The position numbers and the translations under genes are program-made. A stretch of 64,000 nucleotides of DNA from an uncultured Eubacteriales bacterium (GTDB lineage Bacteria > Bacillota > Clostridia > Oscillospirales > CAG-272): positions 1 to 64,000 of the forward strand of contig CABUHS010000005.1 of the NCBI GenBank assembly GCA_902491535.1. Reading direction: 5' to 3'. The stretch's first letter is position 1; every line of letters starts with the position of its first letter. Positions 18,091 through 27,000 of the stretch are shown piece after piece. The notes under the pieces are model-generated. The model saw nothing but the letters and a program-made list of their open reading frames with translations. It did no database searches and had not been told where the DNA came from.

Positions 18091-18741
18091 TCATACCTTT
18101 GCAGTATCTGTTTTTTCAGCTTTTTCTGTTCCCATAAATTCTTCCATAGTAGCAGAAGTTTCCGAAGAAATACCTTCTCGTTTCAATACTGAAACTACTG
18201 TTTTGAATATTATCTTAATGTCAAGCCAAAATGAAATATGATCTACATAATAAACGTCTTTATCGAATTTTTCTTCCCATGTTAAAGAATTACGGCCATA
18301 TGCTTGAGCATAGCCTGTAAGGCCTGGGCGAACCTCATGTCTGCGTCGTTGTTCATCTGTGTACCGACTTAGATACTTGACAAGAAGGGGTCTTGGACCT
18401 ACTATAGAAATATGAGCTAAGGCAATATTGGCAAGTTCCGGAAGCTCATCGAGCGACGTGGAACGAAGCCAAGCTCCATACCTGCCGAGTCTCTGATCAT
18501 CTGGCAACAGATTGCCATCCATATCTCTATCATTGCTCATAGTGCGAAATTTGATCAATTTAAAAATCTTTTCTTTTCCGTCCTTACCCTTTTTGCCCGG
18601 TCTTGGCTGAAGGAAAAAGGGATTGCCTTTCATGGCGATTGTTCCAGCTATAGTCAGGATCAGCAGAATCGGAGACAACACAACAAGTGCAGTGACGGAC
18701 AATATCAAATCAAACAATCTCTTCAAAAACCTTACGTACAT
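18091..18741 (-). CDS. pglC: Monotopic phosphoglycosyl transferase initiating glycan assembly, PglC-like
   Basis: The 216-residue protein has the small PglC-type layout: one N-terminal re-entrant hydrophobic helix (LFDLILSVTALVVLSPIL), FKLIKFRTM, RSTSLDELPEL with the catalytic Asp-Glu dyad, SIVGPRPLL and VRPGLTGYAQ. It transfers a sugar-1-phosphate from a UDP-sugar to undecaprenyl phosphate, starting locus A repeat-unit synthesis. It is the only initiating transferase in the window, so locus B may depend on it or on a distant gene. The C-terminal tail of about 25 residues is polar and unconserved. Confidence 0.9.
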   Translation of the reverse strand: MYVRFLKRLFDLILSVTALVVLSPILLILTIAGTIAMKGNPFFLQPRPGKKGKDGKEKIFKLIKFRTMSNDRDMDGNLLPDDQRLGRYGAWLRSTSLDELPELANIALAHISIVGPRPLLVKYLSRYTDEQRRRHEVRPGLTGYAQAYGRNSLTWEEKFDKDVYYVDHISFWLDIKIIFKTVVSVLKREGISSETSATMEEFMGTEKAEKTDTAKV

Positions 18742-18761
18742 TATGTATTCTCCAACGGCAT

Positions 18762-20021
18762 TTAATTAAAACAGCTTTTGATAATTTCGATAACCTGAGC
18801 TTGTTCCTCCGCCGTCATCTTATTATCGCTCGGAAGGCAAAGCCCACGATTGAAAATATCCGCTCCGACGTCAGCCGCGCCGCCTGCGATATAGGCATTT
18901 GTCTTTGCACGTCCGGAGCCGCTGCGTGTAATAAACTCATGCATACGATACATCGGCTGCATATGCATAGGCTTCCAGATCGGTCTTCCTTCTGCATTAT
19001 AGCTTGCAAGCGTTTCAAGAATTTCAGTCGGACAGGTCTTGCCTTTTTCCTTTATGTAGATAGCACTCGAATCGTCTCTGACCTGCTTGCACATAAAGTC
19101 TCTGTCGATGATCATCGCAGACAGCCAATAGTTCGGCTCAGTATCCTCCACAATCGGATTCATCTGAACAGGCAGGTCTTTGAAACCATCGAGGTATCTT
19201 TCATAGATCGCCTTTTTCTGCGCTATATGCTCCTCTAAATAAGGATACTGACCGCGAACAACACCGGCCACTACGTTGCTCATGCGATAGTTATAACCAA
19301 CCTCCTCATGCTGATACCAAGGAGCATTTTCTCTCGCTTGTGTTGACCACTTACGGGCTTTATTGGCAACCTCAATATCGTTTGTCAAAAGGCAGCCGCC
19401 GGCCGAGCCGGTAATGATCTTGTTCCCGTTATAGCTGAGCGCAGAGTAATCGCCGAATGAGCCACACTGCTTACCATGTAAAGTTGCTCCCATCGCTTCA
19501 GCCGCATCCTCAATGAGAAGCGCACCGTGATGCTCACAGATCTCTTTGATAAGATCAACACGTCCGGGAAAGCCATATAATTCAGCGCATACTACAAGCT
19601 TTACATCCGGATAAAGCTCAAAAGCTTTTTCAAGAGCCACAGGATCCATATTCCAGCTTTCCATCTCTGTATCAATGAAGATTGGGATTCCGCCTTCATA
19701 AACAACAGGATTCAGCGTTGCGTCAAAAGTCATGTCTGAGCAAAAGACTCGCTTGCCCTCCAGTGTGCCGTGACTGATCGCAGGCTTGCCGTACAGAGTC
19801 TCACCCGCATGCTTCACAGCAAGATGAAGAGCAGCAGTACAGCAGGACAGAGCTACTGCATATTTCATCTCGGCTTTTTCGGCAGCAATCCGTTCCACCT
19901 CATTAATATTCTCTCCTACCGTGGACATCCAGTTAGTTTCGTACGCTTCCGTTATATATTTCAGCTCCTCGCCATGCATCGTCGGCGTCGCGAGCCAGAC
20001 TTTTTTATCAAACCTTTTCAT
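18762..20021 (-). CDS. pglE: DegT/DnrJ/EryC1/StrS sugar aminotransferase, PglE-like
   Basis: A 419-residue PLP enzyme. TNWMSTVGENINEVE near the start, SCCTAALHLA near residue 60, IEDAAEAMGAT near 165 (PLP-binding Asp), and SYNGNKIITGSAGG near 187 with the Schiff-base Lys are typical of UDP-4-keto-sugar aminotransferases. With the PglC- and PglD-like genes it probably makes UDP-4-amino-4,6-dideoxy-GlcNAc on the way to N,N'-diacetylbacillosamine. I start at the ATG (MKRFDKK), which has GGAG upstream; a GTG seven codons earlier would place that site inside the gene. It is the first gene of locus A, preceded by a leader of about 500 nt. Confidence 0.85.
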   Translation of the reverse strand: MKRFDKKVWLATPTMHGEELKYITEAYETNWMSTVGENINEVERIAAEKAEMKYAVALSCCTAALHLAVKHAGETLYGKPAISHGTLEGKRVFCSDMTFDATLNPVVYEGGIPIFIDTEMESWNMDPVALEKAFELYPDVKLVVCAELYGFPGRVDLIKEICEHHGALLIEDAAEAMGATLHGKQCGSFGDYSALSYNGNKIITGSAGGCLLTNDIEVANKARKWSTQARENAPWYQHEEVGYNYRMSNVVAGVVRGQYPYLEEHIAQKKAIYERYLDGFKDLPVQMNPIVEDTEPNYWLSAMIIDRDFMCKQVRDDSSAIYIKEKGKTCPTEILETLASYNAEGRPIWKPMHMQPMYRMHEFITRSGSGRAKTNAYIAGGAADVGADIFNRGLCLPSDNKMTAEEQAQVIEIIKSCFN

Positions 20022-20524
20022 TTTGCTTTCTAATCTCCACACTCATTTTACTTTTATAACTATCTTAGATACAGCGAATAGCCGAGCGATGAGTTTTCAC
20101 GCTCATCCTCGGCTAATTCAATTTCCTTATCAAATTTTGTACGCTTATCAGATTGAGTCAAAATAAGCAATCAAGAAGCCATTTTAACTTTTCAAAGGTT
20201 GATTAACGCCTTTACCAACCTAGCACAAAACCTCATAACGAAATTGAATTAACCGTTGCAATTTCTCTATTATACCTTTTTCCACCCTAGCAAGTTCGGA
20301 GCCAGGTATAAAGTTTATGTTGTCGTGACCGTTTTCCCCGGATTTTCAAAGCTATACAAAAAGTATGCACTCGCAGAACAATATTTGCACAGAAAAATTC
20401 AACATTACTAAAACATCTAAAATAATAGAGATTTTTTCAGTACGTCACTGAAAAAGATATCCAAACATATCTTGTATACTTACAAAAATTCGATTTATCA
20501 ACACGTTCAAGCTTATGCATATTT
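20022..20524 (-). promoter_or_regulatory. Long structured 5' leader of locus A
   Basis: Between the predicted start of transcription near 20524 and the first gene at 20021 there are about 500 nt without a credible gene. Three perfect or near-perfect inverted repeats lie in it. TTTTTCAGT/ACTGAAAAA is at 20433-20455, AGGTTG/CAACCT at about 20197-20222, and TAGCCGAG+GATGAG / CTCATC+CTCGGCTA at 20079-20115 has a 14-bp stem with one bulged base. Long leaders of capsule operons often carry antitermination or attenuation signals. I do not recognise a named RNA family here. Confidence 0.5.
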
Positions 20525-20530
20525 CGTTTT

Positions 20531-20560
20531 ATTATATCATATTTTTAAGTAAAAAGTCAA
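20531..20560 (-). promoter_or_regulatory. SigA-type promoter of locus A
   Basis: On the minus strand TTGACT (plus 20555-20560) and a perfect TATAAT (plus 20531-20536) are separated by 18 bases. No other promoter of this quality lies upstream of the aminotransferase gene. Confidence 0.8.
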
Positions 20561-20812
20561 TATTAATATTGTATCATAAAGTGGAAAAAAGTTCTATTTT
20601 GTTGGAACTTCAAATCTAATTCTCCACAGTTCTTAACCTTTTATGAGACCATATACATATTCCCAATTATTTATTATCAGTTTAAAACATTTTACCGACT
20701 GATATATTTCAAAACCAAAGACACTATAATTATAAGATCGATGCCATCATTTTAGGACGGATCGATCCATATTAATGTTTTAAGACATCATTAGACGCAA
20801 AGCGCAAAACAA

Positions 20813-20839
20813 AGAACCATCCGTTTAGCAGATGGTTCT
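20813..20839 (-). terminator. Terminator after locus B
   Basis: AGAACCATC/GATGGTTCT forms a perfect 9-bp stem with a 9-nt loop, 14 bases after the stop of the second flippase gene. On the minus strand it is followed after five bases by a T-rich stretch (TTGTTTTG). It separates locus B from the locus A promoter about 250 bp further on. The AT-rich sequence between 20561 and 20812 shows no gene. Confidence 0.65.
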
Positions 20840-20852
20840 GATTAACAATAAA

Positions 20853-22304
20853 TTACGTTTTAAGTTTGCCGAATACCTTACCGATAAGCTTACAGAAAAA
20901 GCTGTCACGCAGTATAACAAGTGAAGCAACGTAAACAATACCGCCGATAATAATATCACATACCATGCGCAAAGCCATACTGCCAAGTTCTGCAAACAAA
21001 TATCTGTTTACCACAAATATAACAACCGACATGAATATTGCTGAAATAAAGTTTTTTATGCTCATCAGAAATATTCGTGGAATATCAAATTCCTTGCGAA
21101 TGCAGAAAAGCTGAACAGCTGCAACAGTTGCCTCTGCAGCCACTGTAGCCAATGCAGCACCTACCGACATAAAACGTGGTATGAGAATAAAATTCAGCAC
21201 AAGATTTGCTAACGCACCGGATACTACAGATATAGTATATTGCTTCTGCTTCATAGTAGGAAGCAGATACTGTACTCCGATAACATTACTGAGTCCTATA
21301 AAAAGTATTATGGGACTGATGACCTGTGTTATCGCAATCGAACGTGCATACCCTTTTCCGAGAAACCATATTATCAGATCCGGTGAAACCGATATCATAC
21401 CAAACACCATCGGAATCGCAAGGAAAAATATGAATCTGAACGATGCCGTTATACTGCTTTTGACCTCGTCCGTCTTTCCATTTGCAAACTTATTTGCCAT
21501 TCTCGGAAGCATAACCGTTCCAAGTGATGTTACAACTGTAAGTATAGTCAAAACGATTTTCTGTGACTGCTCGTAATATCCAACCTCAGCTTTGTCGGCG
21601 ATAAGAGAACCGATCATCGTCTTGTCAAGGACAGTGTATATTTGCGTCGCAATCTGAGGAATAAATAAGATTACAGTAGGCTTTATATGCTGGAAAAGGT
21701 TAAGCTTTCCGAATGAAATACCCGTAATATACTTCGGAAGGTCGATCCATAGAGATAAATTACCAATAAGATCTGACAGCGTGTAAATCAACAGATATTT
21801 ATAAAGATCCTTCGGCGAGTGAATAAAAATAAAGACACACGAAACACTTATGATTTTTATTATAAGATTGCGTCTTATTATTTTTTTAAATTGCTCAAGT
21901 CCCTGAAAAAATGCCGTAATATCAAAAACAGCGGCAAAAATATGAAGAAGTAATATCTTATAGTAGAAGCTATATTCTCCGCTGCGTGCAAATACAAAAT
22001 AGAATATTAAAGCGGCAACCGAAAGGGTTATGGCTCTGAGAAAAATGAATTCCCAAAACACCTTACTTCTTTTCTCAATATCATCCTGCAAATACGCGAT
22101 CTCACGACGCACATAAAGCGCAATACCGAGAGATCCGAAAAGCGTAAAATAGGTAACAATGGATATTGTGTATCCGTATATTCCGACATTCTCTGCGCCG
22201 AGAACGCGCGAAATATACGGCGTTGTTATGAGCGGAAGAATAATTACAAGAATCTGATACAGCAGATTGTACACGTAATTTTTTACAACCGAATTTTTCT
22301 GCAT
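20853..22304 (-). CDS. Polysaccharide flippase, Wzx family (locus B)
   Basis: The 483-residue protein starts VVKNYVYNLLYQILVIILPLITTPYISRVLG, the hallmark N-terminus of RfbX/Wzx flippases of streptococcal and clostridial capsule loci, followed by GAENVGIYGY. About 14 hydrophobic segments span the rest. It would export the lipid-linked repeat unit built by the locus B glycosyltransferases. Its start lies two bases after the Wzy-like stop. It is the last gene of locus B, and a hairpin terminator follows 14 bases downstream. Confidence 0.9.
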   Translation of the reverse strand: MQKNSVVKNYVYNLLYQILVIILPLITTPYISRVLGAENVGIYGYTISIVTYFTLFGSLGIALYVRREIAYLQDDIEKRSKVFWEFIFLRAITLSVAALIFYFVFARSGEYSFYYKILLLHIFAAVFDITAFFQGLEQFKKIIRRNLIIKIISVSCVFIFIHSPKDLYKYLLIYTLSDLIGNLSLWIDLPKYITGISFGKLNLFQHIKPTVILFIPQIATQIYTVLDKTMIGSLIADKAEVGYYEQSQKIVLTILTVVTSLGTVMLPRMANKFANGKTDEVKSSITASFRFIFFLAIPMVFGMISVSPDLIIWFLGKGYARSIAITQVISPIILFIGLSNVIGVQYLLPTMKQKQYTISVVSGALANLVLNFILIPRFMSVGAALATVAAEATVAAVQLFCIRKEFDIPRIFLMSIKNFISAIFMSVVIFVVNRYLFAELGSMALRMVCDIIIGGIVYVASLVILRDSFFCKLIGKVFGKLKT

Positions 22305-22306
22305 GA

Positions 22307-23566
22307 TTATTTATTTATGCTCCGTTCTGCAATTGATGTTATTTTTCTATTGATTCGAAGCATTAAGCTATCGAAAAACTTTATTCTTCCGGTATCCAAA
22401 AGCGGAATAAATGCAAGAATAAAGATATTTTTTCCTATGCTTATTATATAAGGTTCAACGAATAACCAAACTAAAACCCAGAGCATAGCAAATAAAAGAT
22501 CATATTCACGTTTTTTGAATGCACAGTAAATACGCGAAGTATAGGCAGCAAGTATCACTGCTGACATCACAATACCATAGTCATAAAGCATTTTAAGGTA
22601 TGAGATATCAACAAAGTTGTAGGAAATCTTACCCGTAGTGCTATAGCCGTATCCCCCCCAGCCTATCCATTCCACAGCGCTGCCAAACAGTTTTACAGGA
22701 TAATTTTGAAGCGCCATATCCGCGTATTTGAATCTCCCGCTTAAAAGGCGATCTAAAAAGACAGAGACACCATTTCCCGAGCGGTAAGAAAATATAAATA
22801 AAAACGTCAGAACAAGCATCAAAGCAGGTAAGCACGTCAAAACAATACCTATAACCCGACTGCATACCGGGTGCTGCAAAAAGCTGCGTACCGAAGACAA
22901 TCTGCGAATAACGCGAACCGCGATCAATGCTATCAATACAACCGTAATAAGATAAAATGCAAGTCTTGAATCGGTAAGAAAAAACAAGCCTATGTTTAGT
23001 CCTTCGGCAATAATAAGTTCAAAATACCGAAAGCTGTAAAATCTAAGGTATGCATACATTAATACTATTGAAAGATATACTCCGGATGCGTGAGCAGGAT
23101 AAAAAAATCCGAGAGAATGACGAACCGTTCCATCCTTTCTCAGGTATGTCCAATCGGGAATAACGCCTGCAATCGAAAGAATGAAACATAAAACAAATAT
23201 TACAGCCGATGACACAGCAGCAAATTTAACCAATTTTTTTAGCTCAGCACGGCGCAGTCCGTACATAACAATGAAAAGAAAGAATGGCTCAGTATTATGT
23301 CCGAACAGTACAACAAGTACCGTACACACTCCGACACCAATCGCAACAATAGAAAGACCGGCACCATAATACCAGTCTATGATCACTTTACCTATAAAAT
23401 AAATATAACAAAGATATCTTACCGCTTTGTTAATTGCTGCAAACGGTCCTCCACTGTAATACAGAACCGTACTGTTTAGCAGAATCGTTACCATATACAG
23501 TGTAAAAATTCCATACATGATTCCACTGTATTTTTTTTCGAGTTTTGAGACAGAATCAAAAACCAA
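22307..23566 (-). CDS. Wzy-like polysaccharide polymerase (locus B)
   Basis: A 419-residue protein with about 10-12 hydrophobic segments and a large loop containing LDRLLSGRFKYADMALQNYP near residue 275. That resembles the LLSGRxxxW/Y motif seen in clostridial and streptococcal Wzy proteins. The neighbouring flippase and glycosyltransferases support polymerase function. The start is a TTG with an ideal AGGAGG site six bases upstream; no ATG occurs until codon 17. Sequence similarity among Wzy proteins is weak, so the call rests on topology and context. Confidence 0.78.
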   Translation of the reverse strand: MVFDSVSKLEKKYSGIMYGIFTLYMVTILLNSTVLYYSGGPFAAINKAVRYLCYIYFIGKVIIDWYYGAGLSIVAIGVGVCTVLVVLFGHNTEPFFLFIVMYGLRRAELKKLVKFAAVSSAVIFVLCFILSIAGVIPDWTYLRKDGTVRHSLGFFYPAHASGVYLSIVLMYAYLRFYSFRYFELIIAEGLNIGLFFLTDSRLAFYLITVVLIALIAVRVIRRLSSVRSFLQHPVCSRVIGIVLTCLPALMLVLTFLFIFSYRSGNGVSVFLDRLLSGRFKYADMALQNYPVKLFGSAVEWIGWGGYGYSTTGKISYNFVDISYLKMLYDYGIVMSAVILAAYTSRIYCAFKKREYDLLFAMLWVLVWLFVEPYIISIGKNIFILAFIPLLDTGRIKFFDSLMLRINRKITSIAERSINK

Positions 23567-23596
23567 AACGTTCCTCCTATAAAGATAACAGTGCGT

Positions 23597-24598
23597 TTAT
23601 ATCAGCGAAAACACTTTTTCTATAGCTTTTTTGGTAAACACACCGTTTCTTACGCACGCCGAAAGCTCAAGTGCATTTTTTCGTTTAACATCATAATCCG
23701 AAAGATCAAGATTGTTTATATCATAAACGCTCGATACAGTATATCCTATCCCGTTTTCCGACACGAAATCAGCGACAGCAGCTTTTTCCCATACTATTAC
23801 CGGAAACCCTGCTGCAATATAGCAGGAAAGCTTATGAGGATTATTATATTTTGTATAGTTTTTAAAACCCTCGTTTTCATCGGATTCGTCGAAATTTCCG
23901 TCCCAAACAAGTCCTAAATTTCCTTCGAGCTTACCCGGAAGCTCGTCCGGACGGTATTTACCTTTATAATTTATTTTGCCATTTATATCCTTATCTGTAC
24001 CGACACCGTAGACATTCATGCGAAACCGCATTTTCTCCTCTTCAAGCTGATATAAAAACGGCGATTTGGCAAGATTTCCGGCATACACAACCACAGGATC
24101 TCCGGAAAGAGGCTGTGCGGTATGTTCCTCAGCATTTTTACTGAGAAGATAATCAAATACGCCGATATCAACCATCTTACATGACACCCCGTTTTCGCTG
24201 AGAAAACGTTCCATATGCTGATTATGCGCGATGACCGCCTTACAGGTTTTCAAAAAATCAATCTCTTTTTTCAGTTCTGCTGCATTACCTGTCCTAAGAC
24301 CGTTTATATCATGAACGATCGCGATTTTATTTTTACACGCATCTGTTACAAAGTTTCTCGACGTAAACGGACTCTGAACGATGATAATATCATTCTTTTT
24401 GAAATTTCTCAACTCAAAAAAAACTTTTTGCACCTTTCTGCACATTTTCCGTACAAAACGGTCTTCGGCTTCCTTTGAGCCAAGTTTCAAAGCACATATC
24501 TCGCAGTTATACTCATTTTTCAGAATTTTTTCTATATCAACCTTTGCCTTAGGACCTGCGTCAAGGTTATCTACTCTGTACTTGGATATTATTTTCAT
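23597..24598 (-). CDS. Glycosyltransferase, galactofuranosyltransferase-like
   Basis: The 333-residue protein contains AIVHDINGLR near residue 92, VVYAGNLAKSPFLYQL near 175, GNLGLVWDGN near 233 and YNNPHKLSCYIAAGFPVIVW near 258. The GLVWDG...NNPHKxxxYxAAGxPVI pattern is that of WbbI-like beta-1,6-galactofuranosyltransferases and related capsule enzymes. No UDP-galactopyranose mutase (glf) is in the window, so a galactofuranose donor is not proven. The ATG overlaps the stop of the upstream GT4 gene in an ATGA arrangement, so the two are translated together. Confidence 0.75.
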   Translation of the reverse strand: MKIISKYRVDNLDAGPKAKVDIEKILKNEYNCEICALKLGSKEAEDRFVRKMCRKVQKVFFELRNFKKNDIIIVQSPFTSRNFVTDACKNKIAIVHDINGLRTGNAAELKKEIDFLKTCKAVIAHNQHMERFLSENGVSCKMVDIGVFDYLLSKNAEEHTAQPLSGDPVVVYAGNLAKSPFLYQLEEEKMRFRMNVYGVGTDKDINGKINYKGKYRPDELPGKLEGNLGLVWDGNFDESDENEGFKNYTKYNNPHKLSCYIAAGFPVIVWEKAAVADFVSENGIGYTVSSVYDINNLDLSDYDVKRKNALELSACVRNGVFTKKAIEKVFSLI

Positions 24599-25734
24599 AT
24601 GCGAACGTTCTCCTCATATATTTTCAGCAACGCTTCCGAAGTATCCTTTATATCATAACCATGTTCGACCACTTGCAAACAATATTCATCACGCGGACGG
24701 CATTTATAACTTTGTAATATCGTTTCTGCCCAAAAATGAGTCCCTTTGTCAAGATCAAGGAAAAGAATATTATCCGTAATACCGAGTTCCGCTGTTATAT
24801 TAGACGATACAACAGTAAAAACACCGGCGGTCTGCGATTCCACACCGACTATCGGATACCCTTCTGCAATACTCGGAAGAATAAAAATATCTGCCGCCTG
24901 AAGAATCTCATTTACGTCCATTCTCATTCCGAGAAAGAGAACATTATTTTCAAGACCTAATGCTTTAACCTTTGATTTAATAGCATTCTCAAGCTCTCCG
25001 GAACCGACAAGAACAAGCACTGTTTCAGGATTGAGTTCATGCATCTCCTTAAAACACTCGATCAAAAACAACTGATTTTTTTTAGGATCAAATCTGCCCA
25101 CACTGCATATGACAAGTTTGTCATCTACGCCCAGTTCTTCTCTCATACGCGATCTGACAGCGCTGTTGAATGCAAATCGCTCTGTTTCAATTCCGTTCTT
25201 TACAGTAACAACTTTATCCCGCACAGTCTTAGCAGTAAACATATCCCGCGCCGCCTTATCTGAACATGTAAAGAAATCCGTAGCGAAAAGATTGAGAAGC
25301 GGTTTAGCCAATTTAACCGGAAGATTTTTCAGTTTCTTAGATTTATCGAGCGTACTGTGTGCATGAACAATAATTCTTTTTATACCGCAACGCTTCGCTA
25401 TCGCCGCAACCTGTAAATTGTAAAGAAGCGCACCGGAATTTATATGAACTATATCATATTCATGCTCTCTTAAAAAAGCAGAAAGTCTTTTTGAAAGCAA
25501 AAATTTATTTAACAGCTTATTCCTGTGTATACCAAGTCCATATAAATGTCCGCCCATTGCTTCGATCTCATCGCGGCAAACTTCATATGTTGTTTTATCA
25601 GGCGACAGAAAATCAAACATAACACGGGACCGATCTATATGTTTATAAATGTTAAACAGAATAGCAGAAACTCCGCCGTAACCTTTAGTACTTGCATTGA
25701 TCTGCAAAACACGCAGCTTATGATCCCGTGCCAT
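24595..25734 (-). CDS. Glycosyltransferase family 4 protein (locus B)
   Basis: The 379-residue GT-B transferase shows LQINASTKGYGGVSAILFN near the start (acceptor-domain glycine loop), VHINSGALLYNLQVAAIAKR near residue 93, VKNGIETERFAF near 190, SVGRFDPKKNQLFLIE near 213 and PSIAEGYPIVGVESQTAG near 300 with the E-x7-E signature. It resembles EpsF/CapM-type enzymes of exopolysaccharide loci. I start at the ATG in TTGATGGC, nine bases after AGAGG. This ATG overlaps the stop codon of the tagD-like gene. Confidence 0.87.
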   Translation of the reverse strand: MARDHKLRVLQINASTKGYGGVSAILFNIYKHIDRSRVMFDFLSPDKTTYEVCRDEIEAMGGHLYGLGIHRNKLLNKFLLSKRLSAFLREHEYDIVHINSGALLYNLQVAAIAKRCGIKRIIVHAHSTLDKSKKLKNLPVKLAKPLLNLFATDFFTCSDKAARDMFTAKTVRDKVVTVKNGIETERFAFNSAVRSRMREELGVDDKLVICSVGRFDPKKNQLFLIECFKEMHELNPETVLVLVGSGELENAIKSKVKALGLENNVLFLGMRMDVNEILQAADIFILPSIAEGYPIVGVESQTAGVFTVVSSNITAELGITDNILFLDLDKGTHFWAETILQSYKCRPRDEYCLQVVEHGYDIKDTSEALLKIYEENVRI

Positions 25735-26159
25735 CAAAGCTTACCTCTTTTTTCACAAAGCTGAGTAGTAGAAATACCGTCTGTGTGCGGAAGATATATC
25801 ACGGGCACACCGAATTCTGAAAGCTCCTTTTCAGTATCGATCCATCTTGAATCGCCCTTCCAGTCATCTCCGATAAACAAAGCGTCAAAGCGGAATTTTT
25901 CAAAAGCATCCTTTTTATCAAGTGTATCACAGATAACAGCCTTGTCCACAACCCTGAGCGCTTCGACAATACGCACACGGTCTTCAGCCTTTATATTGAC
26001 ATTTTTATTTTTATATTGTAAAACAAGTTCATCGGAATTAACTCCGACAATCAGATAATCGCACTGTGCTTTAGCATTTTCAAGTAAATTTAAATGCCCT
26101 ATATGAAACAGATCATAGGTACCCTGCGTGTATCCTACCCTGTATTTTTTACTGTTCAC
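25734..26159 (-). CDS. TagD-like CTP:glycerol-3-phosphate (or polyol-phosphate) cytidylyltransferase
   Basis: The 141-residue protein has the HxGH motif in GYTQGTYDLFHIGHLNLLE and the second signature ISTTQL near the C-terminus, both diagnostic of the TagD/GCT cytidylyltransferase family. FIGDDWKGDSRW matches the GDDWxGK region of TagD. It would make CDP-glycerol or a related CDP-polyol from CTP. Its gene overlaps the LicD gene at 26149-26991, whose product probably uses the CDP-activated group. I start at a GTG six bases after GGAGG; the ATG two codons earlier directly abuts that site and is less likely. Cytidylyltransferases for ethanolamine or other polyols are alternatives. Confidence 0.82.
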   Translation of the reverse strand: MNSKKYRVGYTQGTYDLFHIGHLNLLENAKAQCDYLIVGVNSDELVLQYKNKNVNIKAEDRVRIVEALRVVDKAVICDTLDKKDAFEKFRFDALFIGDDWKGDSRWIDTEKELSEFGVPVIYLPHTDGISTTQLCEKRGKL

Positions 26160-26991
26160 ATCCATCCTCCAAAACTTCGGTATGATGCTTATTTTTATGC
26201 TCATCCTTCGGAGGCTTCATGTAATCTCCGTATATCTGTGTCAGATATTTATCGTATTCCTTCGGTGCGTTATAGAAATCGCCCTCAAATTCGTAAAGGG
26301 CGCCGTCCTTGTATATCTCGTCTTTGCGCATCACACTTCTGAATTTATATATTCCGAGAAAATTCATATAGTACACCGAATCCTCCGGCGATATACGCTG
26401 AAGCTCTCTGTCGATCTTATACATATATTTTCTCGTATTGAGTATCTTTTCAAACGGGATTATCTTACCGAGATTTATAAGCATCTTCTCATGAAAAGGT
26501 CTTCCCGGAAGATCCTGATTGACAAGTGTAGAAAATTGCGAATACTGAAACATAAGGCGCAGATACAGCAACCGATACTTACGAATAAAAAACTTTATAC
26601 GGGATTCCGGCATTCCGTCCAACGGGAAAATATCGATCCACGCAGAACGTATATCTTCTTTTATTGCAGAAGTATCACGTACCCGCACCTTTTTATTCTC
26701 TACTCTCGAAAAGCATGTCTTTATTTCATCATCATCTTTAAAATTTCGGTACACTAACGGATAAGACAGTTCTTTCGGCGCTATCGTTCTGAACCTTTCA
26801 TAGTCCTGACGAGGCATTGCAATATCAACATCGTCATCCCACGGAATAAATCCTTTATGTCTTACTGCACCCAAAAATGTTCCGCCACTGATATAATATG
26901 TGATTCCGTTTTTCTTACATATGTCAACAACAGCTTTAAGAATGTCAAGCTCAACGAGCTGCATCTTTCTGAGAGAGGTAAGTTCTTCCAT
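26149..26991 (-). CDS. LicD-family phosphotransferase (locus B)
   Basis: The 280-residue protein carries YYISGGTFLGAVRHKGF then IPWDDDVDIAMPRQDYERF, the GG...DDDxD catalytic signature of LicD/fukutin-type transferases, plus YLTQIYGDYMKPPKDE near the end. It would transfer a phosphorylated group from a CDP-linked donor onto a glycan in the cytoplasm. The overlapping cytidylyltransferase gene suggests a CDP-glycerol-like donor rather than CDP-choline. I start at ATG (MEELTSL); a TTG two codons earlier is possible. First gene of locus B. Confidence 0.87.
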   Translation of the reverse strand: MEELTSLRKMQLVELDILKAVVDICKKNGITYYISGGTFLGAVRHKGFIPWDDDVDIAMPRQDYERFRTIAPKELSYPLVYRNFKDDDEIKTCFSRVENKKVRVRDTSAIKEDIRSAWIDIFPLDGMPESRIKFFIRKYRLLYLRLMFQYSQFSTLVNQDLPGRPFHEKMLINLGKIIPFEKILNTRKYMYKIDRELQRISPEDSVYYMNFLGIYKFRSVMRKDEIYKDGALYEFEGDFYNAPKEYDKYLTQIYGDYMKPPKDEHKNKHHTEVLEDGCEQ

Positions 26992-27000
26992 CCTCAAAGT

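Noticed and set aside
20241..20300. TATAAT-like sequence inside the locus A leader as a second promoter
   Set aside because: No -35 at a workable distance; the 20531-20560 promoter is far better.
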